DNA from: an uncultured Aeromonadales bacterium | GTDB taxonomy: Bacteria > Pseudomonadota > Gammaproteobacteria > Enterobacterales > Succinivibrionaceae | Assembly: GCA_902761645.1 (NCBI GenBank) | Contig: CACWLF010000006.1 | Coordinates: 1-61,560 of the forward strand | Length of the DNA: 61,560 nucleotides | Direction of reading: 5' to 3' | Shown here: positions 1 to 9,336 of the stretch, piece by piece | Position numbering within the stretch: the stretch's first letter is position 1 | Layout of the letters: each line of letters starts with the position of its first letter | Made by a program: the position numbers and the translations under genes | The notes under the pieces: generated by a model | The model's input: the letters and a program-made list of their open reading frames with translations, nothing else | Databases searched by the model: none | What the model was told of the DNA's origin: nothing

Positions 1-341
1 GTATGAACATTCTTTTCTGGAAAAAATTCTGGTGACAGATGTTTTATGCGTTCGTCATCTTTATCTACCTGAGTAAATTCATCGGTTAAAGAATCGTAAT
101 AAACGATCCCTCTTGTAGGTGACTTAAAAATTCCTTTTTTTCTATCTTCAGAAAGATACAAAACCTTTCCTAAATTCTCTCTGGTAACTGAAATTGAATG
201 GTAAGGTTTCTTGGAAGAATCTTTACATTGAATCCATTTATCTTTTGGAAGATATTTACTTTCCTTGATCGCAGCACTACCAGAAATAATTTTTTGCGTT
301 TCTGGGTCGATTTTTAGATTCTGAATTCTTAAAGTAGGCAT
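1..341 (-). CDS. Unrecognised protein, N-terminal part (runs off the window edge)
   Basis: An open frame starts with ATG at 341 and reads left without a stop to base 1, giving about 113 residues (starts MPTLRIQNLKIDPETQK). It is basic and rich in Lys, Asp and Ser, with no signal peptide or membrane segment. I do not recognise the family. A stretch near residues 60-90 (VTRENLGKVLYLSEDRKKG) faintly recalls the N-termini of some IS-element transposases, but this is only an impression. A near-perfect 34-bp inverted repeat lies about 20 bp upstream of the start. Confidence 0.5.
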   Translation of the reverse strand, partial: MPTLRIQNLKIDPETQKIISGSAAIKESKYLPKDKWIQCKDSSKKPYHSISVTRENLGKVLYLSEDRKKGIFKSPTRGIVYYDSLTDEFTQVDKDDERIKHLSPEFFPEKNVH

Positions 342-360
342 TTTTAAACCGGTAAAAACA

Positions 361-394
361 ATAAAATGTGGTATTAAATAATACTACATTTTAT
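361..394. repeat. 34-bp inverted repeat upstream of the minus-strand gene
   Basis: Two 16-base arms (361-376 and 379-394) pair at 15 of 16 positions around a 2-base centre. It sits just upstream of the ATG at 341, so it could be an operator, an RNA hairpin in the leader, or an end of a mobile element. Part of it (AATGTAGTA) recurs at 471-479. Confidence 0.7.
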
Positions 395-417
395 CATTTT
401 TTAAATATTTAAAAATG

Positions 418-456
418 AAAAAGTGTTGATTTTTCCCTTTAAAATCAACACTTTTT
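418..456. terminator. Terminator-like hairpin, 16-bp perfect stem
   Basis: Arms 418-433 and 441-456 are perfectly complementary around TCCCTTT. The A-rich start and T-rich end give U-tracts in either direction. No gene end lies immediately beside it, so it may insulate the two divergent genes or belong to a lost gene. Confidence 0.6.
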
Positions 457-743
457 GAATATATTTAGTAATGTAGTACTAAAATTTAGAAAATCTTAGG
501 ATAAAGTTTATGCTGATTCTGTACACTAGAACTGTTCGCAGATAAAAAAGTCTCAAAATTATTTTTTTATTATATTTCAATACGTTAAAAAATAAAATAT
601 ATCACACTTCAAACAAACATAATCATCGAATTTACTTTATTTAAAACATTAAATACAATGAAAAACAACATATATTGACATAGTTTAATTGTCCATATTG
701 TTTATTATCTCAGTAACTTAATTTATTAAAAGGAAACTTTTTT

Positions 744-3401
744 ATGGTCAGATTTAATCATTCATTATTGGCAACTGCCGTAGTTTCCGCCATTCTTATT
801 GGTTGTGGCGGAGGTTCTTCTGGTGGCAGTTCGTCAGACAGCGGTTCATCAAACACATCTTCGGAATCAACAGAGGTTAGCAGCGCTTCTCTGGGTATTC
901 AGGTAATTGACGGTTATCTTGTTAATGTGGAAGCTTGTGTAGTAGATCATACCGATGCCGCTCTTCCTTGTGATACAGAATTTGGAAACGCAGTAAAAAC
1001 AAACGATTCAGGTAAAGTTGATTTTTTACTTGAAAAAGAACAGATAGATAAATTAAAGGAACGGAAATTCGTAAAATTCAAAGTAACTGTTCCAAAGGGA
1101 ACCAAAGATGTTATTTTTGGAAAAGAATCAAAAACCTCCCAGGATTATATTTTAATCGGAACCAAGTATTTTAGTTCCGATGATATAATTGCAGAATTAA
1201 GCAACGGACATTCTTTAAAGATTACTCCGTTTACGACTATGGTTGAACAGTCTCTGTTTGATACAAAGAATCATGCTACAGAGGCTCAATATAACAAGGC
1301 ACTGTCGGAAATTGCAGATTCACTAGGTCTGGATGTTAAAACAATTACATCTGATTATAATGACCCTGATAAAATTGAAGATAAAAAAAATCAAAATGCA
1401 CTTATAATTGGTGAAATTTTGGCACGAACCAATTATATGCCGAAATCTACGGGCAACATTTCACAGCATAAGAATAACGATGAAAAAATGATTGATAATC
1501 TTAAAAAAGATTTGGCCGCAAACGTAAAACCAATTGCTGATGAAATTATTGAAAACAGTCAGGGAACCGGCGAAATTTCAGCAGAAGATATTTCAACAAA
1601 TTTATTGGACAATATCGATAAAAAAGCGGAAATTTTGAAAAATTCATTTGTTACCTTCAGCAATGGTCCAGCTGACGAATGGCGTTGCGGTGTTACCAGA
1701 GCAAACGAAGTATGGTGCTGGGGAAACAATGCCTGGAATAATTTAGGAAACGAAAAATTTACTAAAGCCAAGGAAGCAACCGGAAAATATACCGGAGAAG
1801 GCCATGACGGAGATTTAATGTTCCTGGCTGACAATTATACCGCCAAGGGTATACCTGTTTTAATCAAAAATCCAGATAAGAAAACCGAAGCCGATCCGGA
1901 ATATGTAAGACTAAGCGGAGTAACACAGGTCGCAACAGGAAACGTACACGCATGTGCTCTTACTTTGGAACACGAAGTTTACTGCTGGGGCGGAAACTGG
2001 AAGGGACAACTTGGTATTGGGAATGAACTGTATAATAAAGATCACGCACAACAGTCATATGCTTCCAAGGTTGTATCCGGGAAACAGGGATTGGAGTCTG
2101 GTTACCTCGGCAATGTAACTGATATTGCAGCTGGACAAAATCATACATGCGCTCTTACAGGCGATGGAGATATCTACTGCTGGGGTGATAATACCGCGCT
2201 GGAACTGGGAGACGAATTTAAGGATGATCGGGTGCCACACATGGATAAACTTATTAACCAAAACGGTGACGATATTTCAGAATATATCCATGTCGTTACT
2301 TATCCGGTGAAAGTACCAGCTCCTAATGGAGTCAAATTCAGTAAAATGACCCACGGCGGGTACTGGGCTCACTGTGCGTTATCCACTCCAGAAACAACAC
2401 CTAATCCTGATTACAATCTGTGGTGCTGGGGTAATGATATCCGTTCTTTAATCTCCGGTGATAGCGAGGTTAGTGCAGCTTACTCCAAGGAAATCAAAGA
2501 TAAATGGTCCAATGTAATCTACAGAAAAAATGGTAACGAGTATTACGATCCGCACAAGTCATGGACTTGGTTCTATGTGGAAGATAACGGTGAATGGTAT
2601 CCGATGTTCGGAAAAGGCATAACCAATATTGAATCATATAAAATTCTGCCACGCTATTGTGAAACAGGTGGAACTTGCATTAATGCAGGTTATTGCACAC
2701 TGGGTGATGTAAGATATTTTATGACAGATGGTACAACAAAACAATACACCTGTAGCAACATTCCTTATAAAATAAGGAATGTTAAGTCAATGGAAATAAC
2801 GGGATATGATTCAACACTTATGTTTACGACAACCGATAATGACAAAGTGCTTTATGAATTGTACGCTGATACAAACATGAATTATGATGAAAACCACATT
2901 ATTAAAATAGGTGCATATATTCGGCAACCGATTAAAGAAGGTGATCTCATCAATGGTGACAAAATAGATAAAATTGTTGCAGGCGTAGAGAGTGTAGGAA
3001 GATTCGTTATAACCGAAAATAATCACCTTTACGGTTACGGAAGCCAGTTGTATGGAATTCTTGGTAATGGAGTCACTTCATCATCTTCAGACAGCGATAT
3101 CTTAATGATCCCTGTTATAAGCGATTCCAAATATAAGATACATGAATTATCCATGATTAAACGTTCTGTCTGTGCATCCGTTTCCGACGAAACAGATAAG
3201 GACAAAGACAAGCGGCATTTATGGTGCTGGGGTTCTTCCACATTCGGTCAATTAGGATTTATCGACAAAGGTGATAATGAATTTTCATACGGTGATGCAT
3301 CTGAAGTATGGACAAACGGATGGAACAAATATTTTAACGACACATTGCATATGCAGTCTGAACCAAAGGAAGTAGATATAGAATTATCATCTGATTATTA
3401 A
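744..3401 (+). CDS. Large RCC1-repeat surface lipoprotein
   Basis: An 885-residue protein with a lipoprotein signal: hydrophobic residues 8-20 and lipobox LIGC with Cys21, followed by a Gly/Ser-rich linker (about 22-45). Residues 50-290 are an uncharacterised globular region. From about residue 310 there are RCC1/BNR-like repeats marked by CAL and CWG motifs (VWCWGNN, HACALTLEHEVYCWGG, HTCALTGDGDIYCWGD, LWCWGSS), with the last one near the C-terminus. RCC1 repeats fold as beta-propellers. The bacterial lipoproteins with them are mostly of unknown function, and I infer a surface or outer-membrane binding role. SD AAAAGGAAA at 728-736 supports the ATG at 744. A TTGACA hexamer at 675-680 has no convincing -10. 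It stands alone between unrelated genes. Confidence 0.8.
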   Translation: MVRFNHSLLATAVVSAILIGCGGGSSGGSSSDSGSSNTSSESTEVSSASLGIQVIDGYLVNVEACVVDHTDAALPCDTEFGNAVKTNDSGKVDFLLEKEQIDKLKERKFVKFKVTVPKGTKDVIFGKESKTSQDYILIGTKYFSSDDIIAELSNGHSLKITPFTTMVEQSLFDTKNHATEAQYNKALSEIADSLGLDVKTITSDYNDPDKIEDKKNQNALIIGEILARTNYMPKSTGNISQHKNNDEKMIDNLKKDLAANVKPIADEIIENSQGTGEISAEDISTNLLDNIDKKAEILKNSFVTFSNGPADEWRCGVTRANEVWCWGNNAWNNLGNEKFTKAKEATGKYTGEGHDGDLMFLADNYTAKGIPVLIKNPDKKTEADPEYVRLSGVTQVATGNVHACALTLEHEVYCWGGNWKGQLGIGNELYNKDHAQQSYASKVVSGKQGLESGYLGNVTDIAAGQNHTCALTGDGDIYCWGDNTALELGDEFKDDRVPHMDKLINQNGDDISEYIHVVTYPVKVPAPNGVKFSKMTHGGYWAHCALSTPETTPNPDYNLWCWGNDIRSLISGDSEVSAAYSKEIKDKWSNVIYRKNGNEYYDPHKSWTWFYVEDNGEWYPMFGKGITNIESYKILPRYCETGGTCINAGYCTLGDVRYFMTDGTTKQYTCSNIPYKIRNVKSMEITGYDSTLMFTTTDNDKVLYELYADTNMNYDENHIIKIGAYIRQPIKEGDLINGDKIDKIVAGVESVGRFVITENNHLYGYGSQLYGILGNGVTSSSSDSDILMIPVISDSKYKIHELSMIKRSVCASVSDETDKDKDKRHLWCWGSSTFGQLGFIDKGDNEFSYGDASEVWTNGWNKYFNDTLHMQSEPKEVDIELSSDY

Positions 3402-3436
3402 ATAATCTATATTTATTTATGATTTTAAAGTTATCT

Positions 3437-3459
3437 GGCAGGCTTAACACCTGCCTTTT
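3437..3459 (+). terminator. Terminator after the RCC1 lipoprotein
   Basis: GGCAGG / CCTGCC stem with a 7-base loop followed by TTTT, about 35 bases after the stop codon. Confidence 0.75.
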
Positions 3460-3596
3460 CTAACCCACTTGCATTCAAACTTAAATTTCATTTTGATATT
3501 TTGATCTATTCTCTGCTTTTATGATTTTACTGCAAAGCTCAGATGTTAAGCTTTAAATCTTAAAAATTATTCAACAAATTCAAGCAAGTATAATAT

Positions 3597-3665
3597 TTGA
3601 TAATGATCGCGATCACAAATAATGATATAATGCACGTCGAATAAAAAATGTTCACCATGAACATT
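3597..3665 (+). promoter_or_regulatory. panD promoter and leader region
   Basis: TATAAT lies at 3626-3631. Just upstream, TGATCGCGATCACA (3605-3618) resembles a half-matched CRP/FNR-type site with one strong TCACA arm. The leader then contains a 7-bp hairpin (3647-3653 with 3659-3665). The rest of the 350-base gap between 3401 and 3753 holds nothing else I can identify. Confidence 0.4.
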
Positions 3666-3752
3666 GTCAGACTTATCAGTGTAAGGCAATGTTATTGGTA
3701 ATTTATTAACAATCTTATTATTTGTGTTAAAAATATTACCTGAGGTATCAAA

Positions 3753-4133
3753 ATGCAAAGAATCATGTTGCGTGGCAAACTTCATAAAGCAAGAGTTACC
3801 CATTCAGTGCTTAACTATGAAGGCTCCTGTAGTATCGATCTAGATCTGCTGGATGCGGTAGGAATTTTGGAAAATGAACAAATTGATATTTACAATGTGG
3901 ATACCGGTGCCCGTTTTCATACTTATGCAATAGCTGGTGAACGCGGTTCAAAAATGATATCACTGAACGGTGCAGCTGCTCGTATGGCAGCTATCGGAGA
4001 TACTGTAATCATCGCCGCTTACGGTCTGTTTGAAGATGAAGAGGCAAAAAAGCACCACCCTACACTTGTTTATCTCGATGAAAAAAACAACATTGTAAGA
4101 ATCGGCAAAAGCATTCCCGTTCAGTTAAATTAA
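3753..4133 (+). CDS. panD: Aspartate 1-decarboxylase
   Basis: A 126-residue cytoplasmic pyruvoyl enzyme that converts L-aspartate to beta-alanine for pantothenate and CoA synthesis. The self-cleavage site Gly24-Ser25 is visible in YEGSCSID, and the core motif GARFHTYAIAGERGS and the NGAAARMA segment are present. The length matches the family. The SD-like CTGAGG upstream supports the start. It is followed after 13 bases by pth. panC and panB, often near panD, are not in the window. Confidence 0.97.
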   Translation: MQRIMLRGKLHKARVTHSVLNYEGSCSIDLDLLDAVGILENEQIDIYNVDTGARFHTYAIAGERGSKMISLNGAAARMAAIGDTVIIAAYGLFEDEEAKKHHPTLVYLDEKNNIVRIGKSIPVQLN

Positions 4134-4146
4134 TGTTTAATTAGTC

Positions 4147-4740
4147 ATGGCTACAACTATCAAACTTATTGTCGGACTGGGGAATCCAGGTTCGGAGTAT
4201 TCTCATACAAGACATAACACCGGTGCTGATTTTGTTCAGTTGCTTGCAGATCGTCTTAACGTAAATATGCGGGACAATGCCAAATATTTCGGTCTGTATG
4301 GAAAATATTCAGGTTCCGGCGATATTCATTTTCTGTTACCTACAACCTTTATGAATTTAAGTGGCAAAGCAGTGGCTGCTCTTGCTTCTTTTTTTAAAAT
4401 TCAGCCTGATGAAATTCTTGTGGTGCACGATGAACTGGATTTACCTCCCGGAAGAATGAAGCTGAAAATCGGCGGAGGACATGGCGGTCATAACGGAATC
4501 AAGGATATTGTTAAGTGTTTGGGTAATAATGCGGATTTCTACCGCCTCAGAATAGGTATCGGCCATCCGGCTGACCGTTCACAGGTTGTGGGCTTTGTTC
4601 TGAACAGAGCTCCGCAAAGTGAAAGAGCACTGACAGAAGAAGCAATGCACCACGCTGAAGGTGTAATTGAAAAAATCAACAATTCAGGAATCGATAAAGC
4701 CATCAATGAAATTAACGGCTTTTCCTGCAACAGTAAATAA
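4147..4740 (+). CDS. pth: Peptidyl-tRNA hydrolase
   Basis: A 197-residue enzyme that recycles peptidyl-tRNAs released from stalled ribosomes. The N-terminal motif [17 protein letters not shown] carries Asn13 and catalytic His23. The TTFMNLSG and [10 protein letters not shown] motifs and the [11 protein letters not shown] segment are all present. No clear SD precedes the ATG, and the gene probably depends on translation of panD 13 bases upstream. The pth-ychF pairing is the usual gammaproteobacterial order. Confidence 0.97.
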   Translation: MATTIKLIVGLGNPGSEYSHTRHNTGADFVQLLADRLNVNMRDNAKYFGLYGKYSGSGDIHFLLPTTFMNLSGKAVAALASFFKIQPDEILVVHDELDLPPGRMKLKIGGGHGGHNGIKDIVKCLGNNADFYRLRIGIGHPADRSQVVGFVLNRAPQSERALTEEAMHHAEGVIEKINNSGIDKAINEINGFSCNSK

Positions 4741-4752
4741 GGAGTAATCAAA

Positions 4753-5844
4753 GTGGGATTTAATTGTGGTATTGTGGGATTGCCGAACGTTGGCAAGTCA
4801 ACTCTGTTTAACGCGTTAACCAAAGCAGGAATTGAAGCGGCCAATTTCCCTTTTTGTACAATCGATCCTAACACCGGTGTAGTTCCTGTACCTGATCCAA
4901 GATTACAGGCTCTGGCAGATATCGATCATCCGCAGAAAATTGTTCCTACAACCATGGAGTTTGTTGATATTGCCGGTCTGGTAAAAGGCGCATCAAAGGG
5001 AGAAGGTCTCGGAAACAAATTTCTGACCAATATCAGAGAAACAGATGCCATTGCTCATGTAGTAAGATGTTTTGAAGATCCAAATATCATACACGTAAAC
5101 GGAAAGGTTAATCCTGCAGACGATATTGATACAATCAACACTGAACTGGCTTTGGCAGATCTTGAAACATGCGAAAAGGCACTTGCAAGAGTAAGCAGAA
5201 AAGCCAAAAGCGGAGACAAAGAGGCTATTCTGGAAATGAAAACTCTTGAAAAATGCATGCCTGTTCTGTCTGAAGCAAAAATGCTGAGAACTCTGGAATT
5301 AACCGAAGAGGAACTTCATTCTGTTGCATATCTGACGTTTCTGACACTGAAACCGGTGATGTACATCGCCAATGTGGCTGAAGACGGATTCAAGGATAAT
5401 CCTCTGCTTGCCCAGGTAGAGGAAATTGCAAGAAATGAAGGTTCAGTTGTAGTTCCTGTTTGTGCTGAAATAGAATCGGAACTGGCCGAAATGGAGGATG
5501 AGGATCGTGAGGAGTTCATGAATGAACTTGGTATTGACGAGCCTGGATTAAACCGTGTAATCCGTGCCGGTTATAAATTGTTGAATCTTCAAACCTTCTT
5601 CACTGCAGGTGAAAAAGAAGTAAGGGCATGGACCATTCCTGTAGGGGCAACAGCTCCTAAAGCAGCCGGTAAAATTCATACCGACTTTGAAAGAGGCTTT
5701 ATCAGAGCGCAGACAATTTCATTTGATGATTATGTGAAATACAATGGTGAGTCTGGAGCCAAGGAAGCCGGAAAAATGAGAGCAGAAGGAAAGGACTACA
5801 TAGTTCAGGACGGAGATGTAATAACATTCCTGTTCAACGTTTAA
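4753..5844 (+). CDS. ychF: Ribosome-associated ATPase YchF (OBG family)
   Basis: A 363-residue P-loop protein of the OBG GTPase superfamily that prefers ATP and binds ribosomes. The G1 loop GLPNVGKST is at residues 9-17 and the G3 motif [17 protein letters not shown] is intact. The G4 position reads NVAE rather than NKxD, which fits the ATP preference. A coiled-coil insert and a C-terminal TGS domain follow. The start is GTG with a strong SD (GGAG at 4741-4744, directly after the pth stop). Confidence 0.97.
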   Translation: MGFNCGIVGLPNVGKSTLFNALTKAGIEAANFPFCTIDPNTGVVPVPDPRLQALADIDHPQKIVPTTMEFVDIAGLVKGASKGEGLGNKFLTNIRETDAIAHVVRCFEDPNIIHVNGKVNPADDIDTINTELALADLETCEKALARVSRKAKSGDKEAILEMKTLEKCMPVLSEAKMLRTLELTEEELHSVAYLTFLTLKPVMYIANVAEDGFKDNPLLAQVEEIARNEGSVVVPVCAEIESELAEMEDEDREEFMNELGIDEPGLNRVIRAGYKLLNLQTFFTAGEKEVRAWTIPVGATAPKAAGKIHTDFERGFIRAQTISFDDYVKYNGESGAKEAGKMRAEGKDYIVQDGDVITFLFNV

Positions 5845-5870
5845 AATTTAATTTTTCATTCACAAATTTT

Positions 5871-5906
5871 AAAGATCCTGCGAATATATATTCCAAGGAT
5901 CTTTTT
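5871..5906 (+). terminator. Terminator after ychF
   Basis: AAAGATCCT pairs with AGGATCTTT around a long AT loop and is followed by a T-run. It closes the panD-pth-ychF unit and faces the end of the tRNA operon. Confidence 0.8.
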
Positions 5907-6040
5907 TGTTTGTATATTGTTAACTTTCAGGCAATCAATTTTCAGTTCTGAAAAAATATACAACCGGCAGATGTTAAATAAAAGAAACAACAACACTGAA
6001 TAATAAAGAAAGTAACAAAAGAGATACTGAAAGGAAGCAG

Positions 6041-6115
6041 TGGCTGGGGTACTAGGATTCGAACCTAGGTATGGCGGAATCAGAATCCGCTGCCTTACCG
6101 CTTGGCTACACCCCA
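6041..6115 (-). tRNA. tRNA-Gln (CTG)
   Basis: 75 nt with an encoded CCA end. The anticodon loop TTCTGAT in a GCGGA/TCCGC stem gives anticodon CUG. The T-arm TTCGAAT and acceptor stem TGGGGT/ACCCCA are intact. It is the last gene of a three-tRNA operon. Confidence 0.95.
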
Positions 6116-6134
6116 AGAACACTTTTATGTTGAA

Positions 6135-6211
6135 TGGTGGCTATGATGGGACTCGAACCTATGACCCCCGCATTATGAGTGCGATGCTCTAACCAGCTGA
6201 GCTACATAGCC
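6135..6211 (-). tRNA. tRNA-Met (CAT, elongator)
   Basis: 77 nt with encoded CCA. Acceptor stem GGCTATG pairs with CATAGCC and the anticodon loop is CTCATAA. The sequence closely follows the E. coli elongator tRNA-Met and lacks the initiator-type unpaired first base. Confidence 0.93.
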
Positions 6212-6216
6212 ACAAA

Positions 6217-6291
6217 TGGCTGGGGTAGCAAGATTCGAACTTACGAATGGCGGGATCAAAACCCGCTGCCTTACCACTTGGCTATACCCCA
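6217..6291 (-). tRNA. tRNA-Gln (TTG)
   Basis: 75 nt with encoded CCA. The anticodon loop TTTTGAT in a GCGGG/CCCGC stem gives anticodon UUG. It is the first gene of the operon, and only 5 bases separate it from tRNA-Met. Confidence 0.95.
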
Positions 6292-6340
6292 ATCATTTTT
6301 TTTGATCAGACACTTCCGTGTCTCCTCAAAACGTGACTGC

Positions 6341-6369
6341 ATTATCCTTTTTATTACTCTTTTCGTCAA
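6341..6369 (-). promoter_or_regulatory. Promoter of the Gln-Met-Gln tRNA operon
   Basis: On the minus strand TTGACG (6369-6364), a 17-base spacer and GATAAT (6346-6341) form a strong sigma70-type promoter. The leader includes a small GACAC/GTGTC hairpin (6309-6322) before the first tRNA. Confidence 0.75.
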
Positions 6370-6575
6370 CCATTTTTTTTAAATATTTATTTATATGGCT
6401 AATTTATAAACGAAACATTATGTTCATAACTCTGTTAAATATTGAGTGAAAACAACAGTAATCACTACTCCAGAAAAATCAGTATGTTAATTTTGTGCGA
6501 TATATCGATCTAAAAAAGTTATCCTTGTTCTATAATCGGATGAATTGAAATGAAATAATTAAAGTGGAGTTTGGC

Positions 6576-7955
6576 ATGGCACGCGATCAAGGCTACTTAG
6601 TTTCCTATATTTCCAAATTAACTGAATATTGTGATGTACTGGTCCTAAAAGGTTGTTACCTCATAGGAATAGATGAAATTACAAGAAACGTTAACAATGC
6701 AAATGTTAATTATGTAAACCTGGCATCTCCTGTAATCAACGCGGATATCAAGGATGATCCCGAAGGTTTTGTAAATTCACTGACAGTGGATAAGATAAAC
6801 GTTTTAAACAATATCCAGTACGCACCTGAAATAATCAGATTCATAAGAGCCCGCTATGCACACATAAAACAGATTCACAGTGTTGAACGACTGAAAATCA
6901 TATTTTCAACTTGTGCGGAAATCCACTACCTTGATGTTCTGCAGGAAATTCTGCAGGAAAAAATGTTTGAGACGAAACTGTACCCTGGCTCGGCGGCTGA
7001 AGCAAAAAACTACAACAGCAATATTCTGGACAAGCTGTACTCACCTAAAATCAGGGAAGGACTGTATGAATCATTTGATTTATATCAGATTATCAAGGAA
7101 TCATCATTCCCGGATCTGATGCATTATGCAAATCATACTGATTTTTTCGACATGCTGATGAATATTATCATAAGTGAAAACTTCAGTTTTCTTTACAAAC
7201 TGAACTCACCAAGCAAGACCGTACGTTTAATGCAGTCTCTGGCAAAATATGTAGGTCGCACGGTAAACCACCGTCGCATCTGCCAGGAAATCAGACTGGA
7301 CGATGTTACCTATCCTGCGTATTACCATGCAATCGTAAATTCCTTCATCGGTTTTGAAATGTCGAGTCTGCCGGAACGGTTATATAAGGCGGACAAAAAG
7401 AATATTGAAATCTGGGAAATTGATAATACCGAAGAAAACAAAATTATAAATTTCCAGGTTCATGATAAAAAGTTCTACTTTATCGATTCAAACCTTCTGG
7501 CTTACCTGCTTAAAACCGACATTAATCCGAAACTGTACGGAAACTTTGTACAGTTCAATCAGATATTCCAGAACTTCGTTATTGCCGAACTTGTTAAAAA
7601 TACAAGTTCCTACGTAGGTTCCCATTTATATTATCTGCAGGACAACAATCTGAACTTCGACGTTATTATGACCAGAGAAGACTCAAACTGCCTTGCCTTT
7701 AAGATTCGCAGCACGGATTCATACACCCAGAAGGATATTGATGATTTTGCAAAACTTAAGGAAATGCTGGATGAGCATTATTATCGCGGCTACCTCGTAT
7801 ATCTCGGAACAGAGGTAAAGAAGCTGTCGGATGATGTGTATGCAATCCCGCTTAATTATCTGTGGAGCTCCATAAAAACGGTATATGAAACCAGTCCGGA
7901 AAATACTGATAATACCGATGAAGATGCGGAAACCGAGGAACAAATTTCTGCCTAA
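6576..7955 (+). CDS. DUF4143-type protein with a degenerate ATPase domain, unknown function
   Basis: 459 residues from the ATG at 6576, chosen because GGAG lies 6 bases upstream (a GTG at 6564 is in frame). The second half matches the DUF4143 layout: AKYVGRTVNHRRICQEI, then PERLYKADKKN, then KKFYFIDSNLLAYLL and FVIAELVKN. These proteins normally begin with an AAA+ ATPase domain. Here the P-loop position (about residues 22-40) reads VLKGCYLIGIDEITRN with no GxxxxGKT, and the Walker B-like site reads INVLNNIQYAPEII instead of LDEIQ. I infer a non-hydrolysing relative. The C-terminal 20 residues are very acidic. It sits between the tRNA operon and miaB with no functional link visible. Confidence 0.6.
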   Translation: MARDQGYLVSYISKLTEYCDVLVLKGCYLIGIDEITRNVNNANVNYVNLASPVINADIKDDPEGFVNSLTVDKINVLNNIQYAPEIIRFIRARYAHIKQIHSVERLKIIFSTCAEIHYLDVLQEILQEKMFETKLYPGSAAEAKNYNSNILDKLYSPKIREGLYESFDLYQIIKESSFPDLMHYANHTDFFDMLMNIIISENFSFLYKLNSPSKTVRLMQSLAKYVGRTVNHRRICQEIRLDDVTYPAYYHAIVNSFIGFEMSSLPERLYKADKKNIEIWEIDNTEENKIINFQVHDKKFYFIDSNLLAYLLKTDINPKLYGNFVQFNQIFQNFVIAELVKNTSSYVGSHLYYLQDNNLNFDVIMTREDSNCLAFKIRSTDSYTQKDIDDFAKLKEMLDEHYYRGYLVYLGTEVKKLSDDVYAIPLNYLWSSIKTVYETSPENTDNTDEDAETEEQISA

Positions 7956-7971
7956 AACCCGTTTTGTAATA

Positions 7972-7980
7972 TGGTATAAT
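7972..7980 (+). promoter_or_regulatory. Extended -10 promoter of miaB
   Basis: TGGTATAAT is an extended -10 element that ends 29 bases before the miaB start. No good -35 is seen at 17 bases, which is tolerable for this promoter class. Confidence 0.55.
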
Positions 7981-8009
7981 TAAAGCAATTACTTTAAAGG
8001 ATACAATAA

Positions 8010-9329
8010 TTGAAAATAAAAACATACCATATTAAAACATGGGGCTGTCAGATGAATGAGTACGATTCCGCCCGTATTTCAGATTTGCTGCGTCACCATG
8101 GACTCGAAGAGGTTGACACCGCTGAAAAAGCGGATTTGATAGTTCTTAATACCTGCGCGGTGAGAGAGAAGGCTGAAGTCAAACTGTACCATCAGCTGGG
8201 AAGATGGAAAAATCTAAAGAAAAACAATCCTGCATGTCTTTTTGCTGTGGGAGGATGCGTAGCATCCGAAACAGGAAAAAAAATCAGAGCCCGTGCACCA
8301 ATGGTGGACATAATCTTCGGACCTCAGACATATCACCGTCTGCCCGAAATGATTCAGCGCGTTGAATCAGGCTTCGGTCCTCAGATCGATGTATCTTTCC
8401 CTCAGGTTGAAAAGTTTGATTTTCTTCCCGACAATTCAGCAAGAACTGCGAGCGCATTCGTAACCATCATGGAAGGCTGTTCAAACTTCTGCACCTACTG
8501 CATAGTTCCCTACACCCGAGGCGGAGAAACCAGCCGTAAAGTTGACGATATTCTTTATGAAATCAATCATCTTGTTGAAAACGGAGTCAAGGAAATAAAC
8601 CTTCTGGGTCAAAATGTAAATTCATTCCAGGGTCTGCATCATGACGGAAGCATCTGTTCCTTTGCAGAACTGCTGTACCTCGTAAACGAAATTGAAGGAA
8701 TAGAGAGGATCAGATTTACAACATCAAATCCGATAAAATTCAATCAGGATATAATAAACGCTTTCGGCGATATTCCAAAAATTGCAAATTATCTTCATCT
8801 GCCGGCACAAAGCGGCTCGGATAGAATATTGAAACTTATGGGAAGACCGTACACATCAGACGACTATCGCGATATGATCAGAAGGTTAAAACTGGTAAGA
8901 CCGAATATCAGCATAAGTTCAGATTTCATTGTAGGTTTCCCAAGCGAAACTGCGGAAGACTTTGCGCAAACTATGAAACTCATAGACGATATCCGCTACG
9001 ACGGAAGTTTCAGTTTCATTTATTCAAAACGTCCAGGAACGCCTGCAGCGGAAATTGATGATCCTATCACTCTTGAAGAAAAGAAAGAACGTTTAAGCAT
9101 ACTGCAAAACAGAATTAATAATCTGGCAATGCAATACAGCAGAGAGATGCTTGGAACAACACAGAGAGTGGTAATTGACGGAAAATCACAGTATGGAGGC
9201 TTTCTCTGCGGCCGGACAGAAAACAACCGCAATGTTAATTTCGTCGGTCCTGATTCGTTAATCGGCAGCCTGGCTGATGTTGAAATCATTGAGGTATTGC
9301 CTCATTCACTAAAAGGGAAATTATTATAA
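8010..9329 (+). CDS. miaB: tRNA-2-methylthio-N6-dimethylallyladenosine synthase
   Basis: A 439-residue radical-SAM methylthiotransferase that adds a methylthio group to i6A37 of tRNAs. Cys13, Cys49 and Cys83 of the N-terminal UPF0004 domain hold one 4Fe-4S cluster. The radical SAM motif C157-x3-C161-x2-C164 holds the other. A TRAM domain ends the protein. The start is TTG, supported by AAAGG at 7996-8000. It heads the miaB-ybeZ-ybeY-ybeX-lnt unit. Confidence 0.97.
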   Translation: MKIKTYHIKTWGCQMNEYDSARISDLLRHHGLEEVDTAEKADLIVLNTCAVREKAEVKLYHQLGRWKNLKKNNPACLFAVGGCVASETGKKIRARAPMVDIIFGPQTYHRLPEMIQRVESGFGPQIDVSFPQVEKFDFLPDNSARTASAFVTIMEGCSNFCTYCIVPYTRGGETSRKVDDILYEINHLVENGVKEINLLGQNVNSFQGLHHDGSICSFAELLYLVNEIEGIERIRFTTSNPIKFNQDIINAFGDIPKIANYLHLPAQSGSDRILKLMGRPYTSDDYRDMIRRLKLVRPNISISSDFIVGFPSETAEDFAQTMKLIDDIRYDGSFSFIYSKRPGTPAAEIDDPITLEEKKERLSILQNRINNLAMQYSREMLGTTQRVVIDGKSQYGGFLCGRTENNRNVNFVGPDSLIGSLADVEIIEVLPHSLKGKLL

Positions 9330-9336
9330 TATCGTT

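Noticed and set aside
3567-3803. 78-residue minus-strand frame before panD
   Set aside because: It covers the panD promoter and start and has no coding character.
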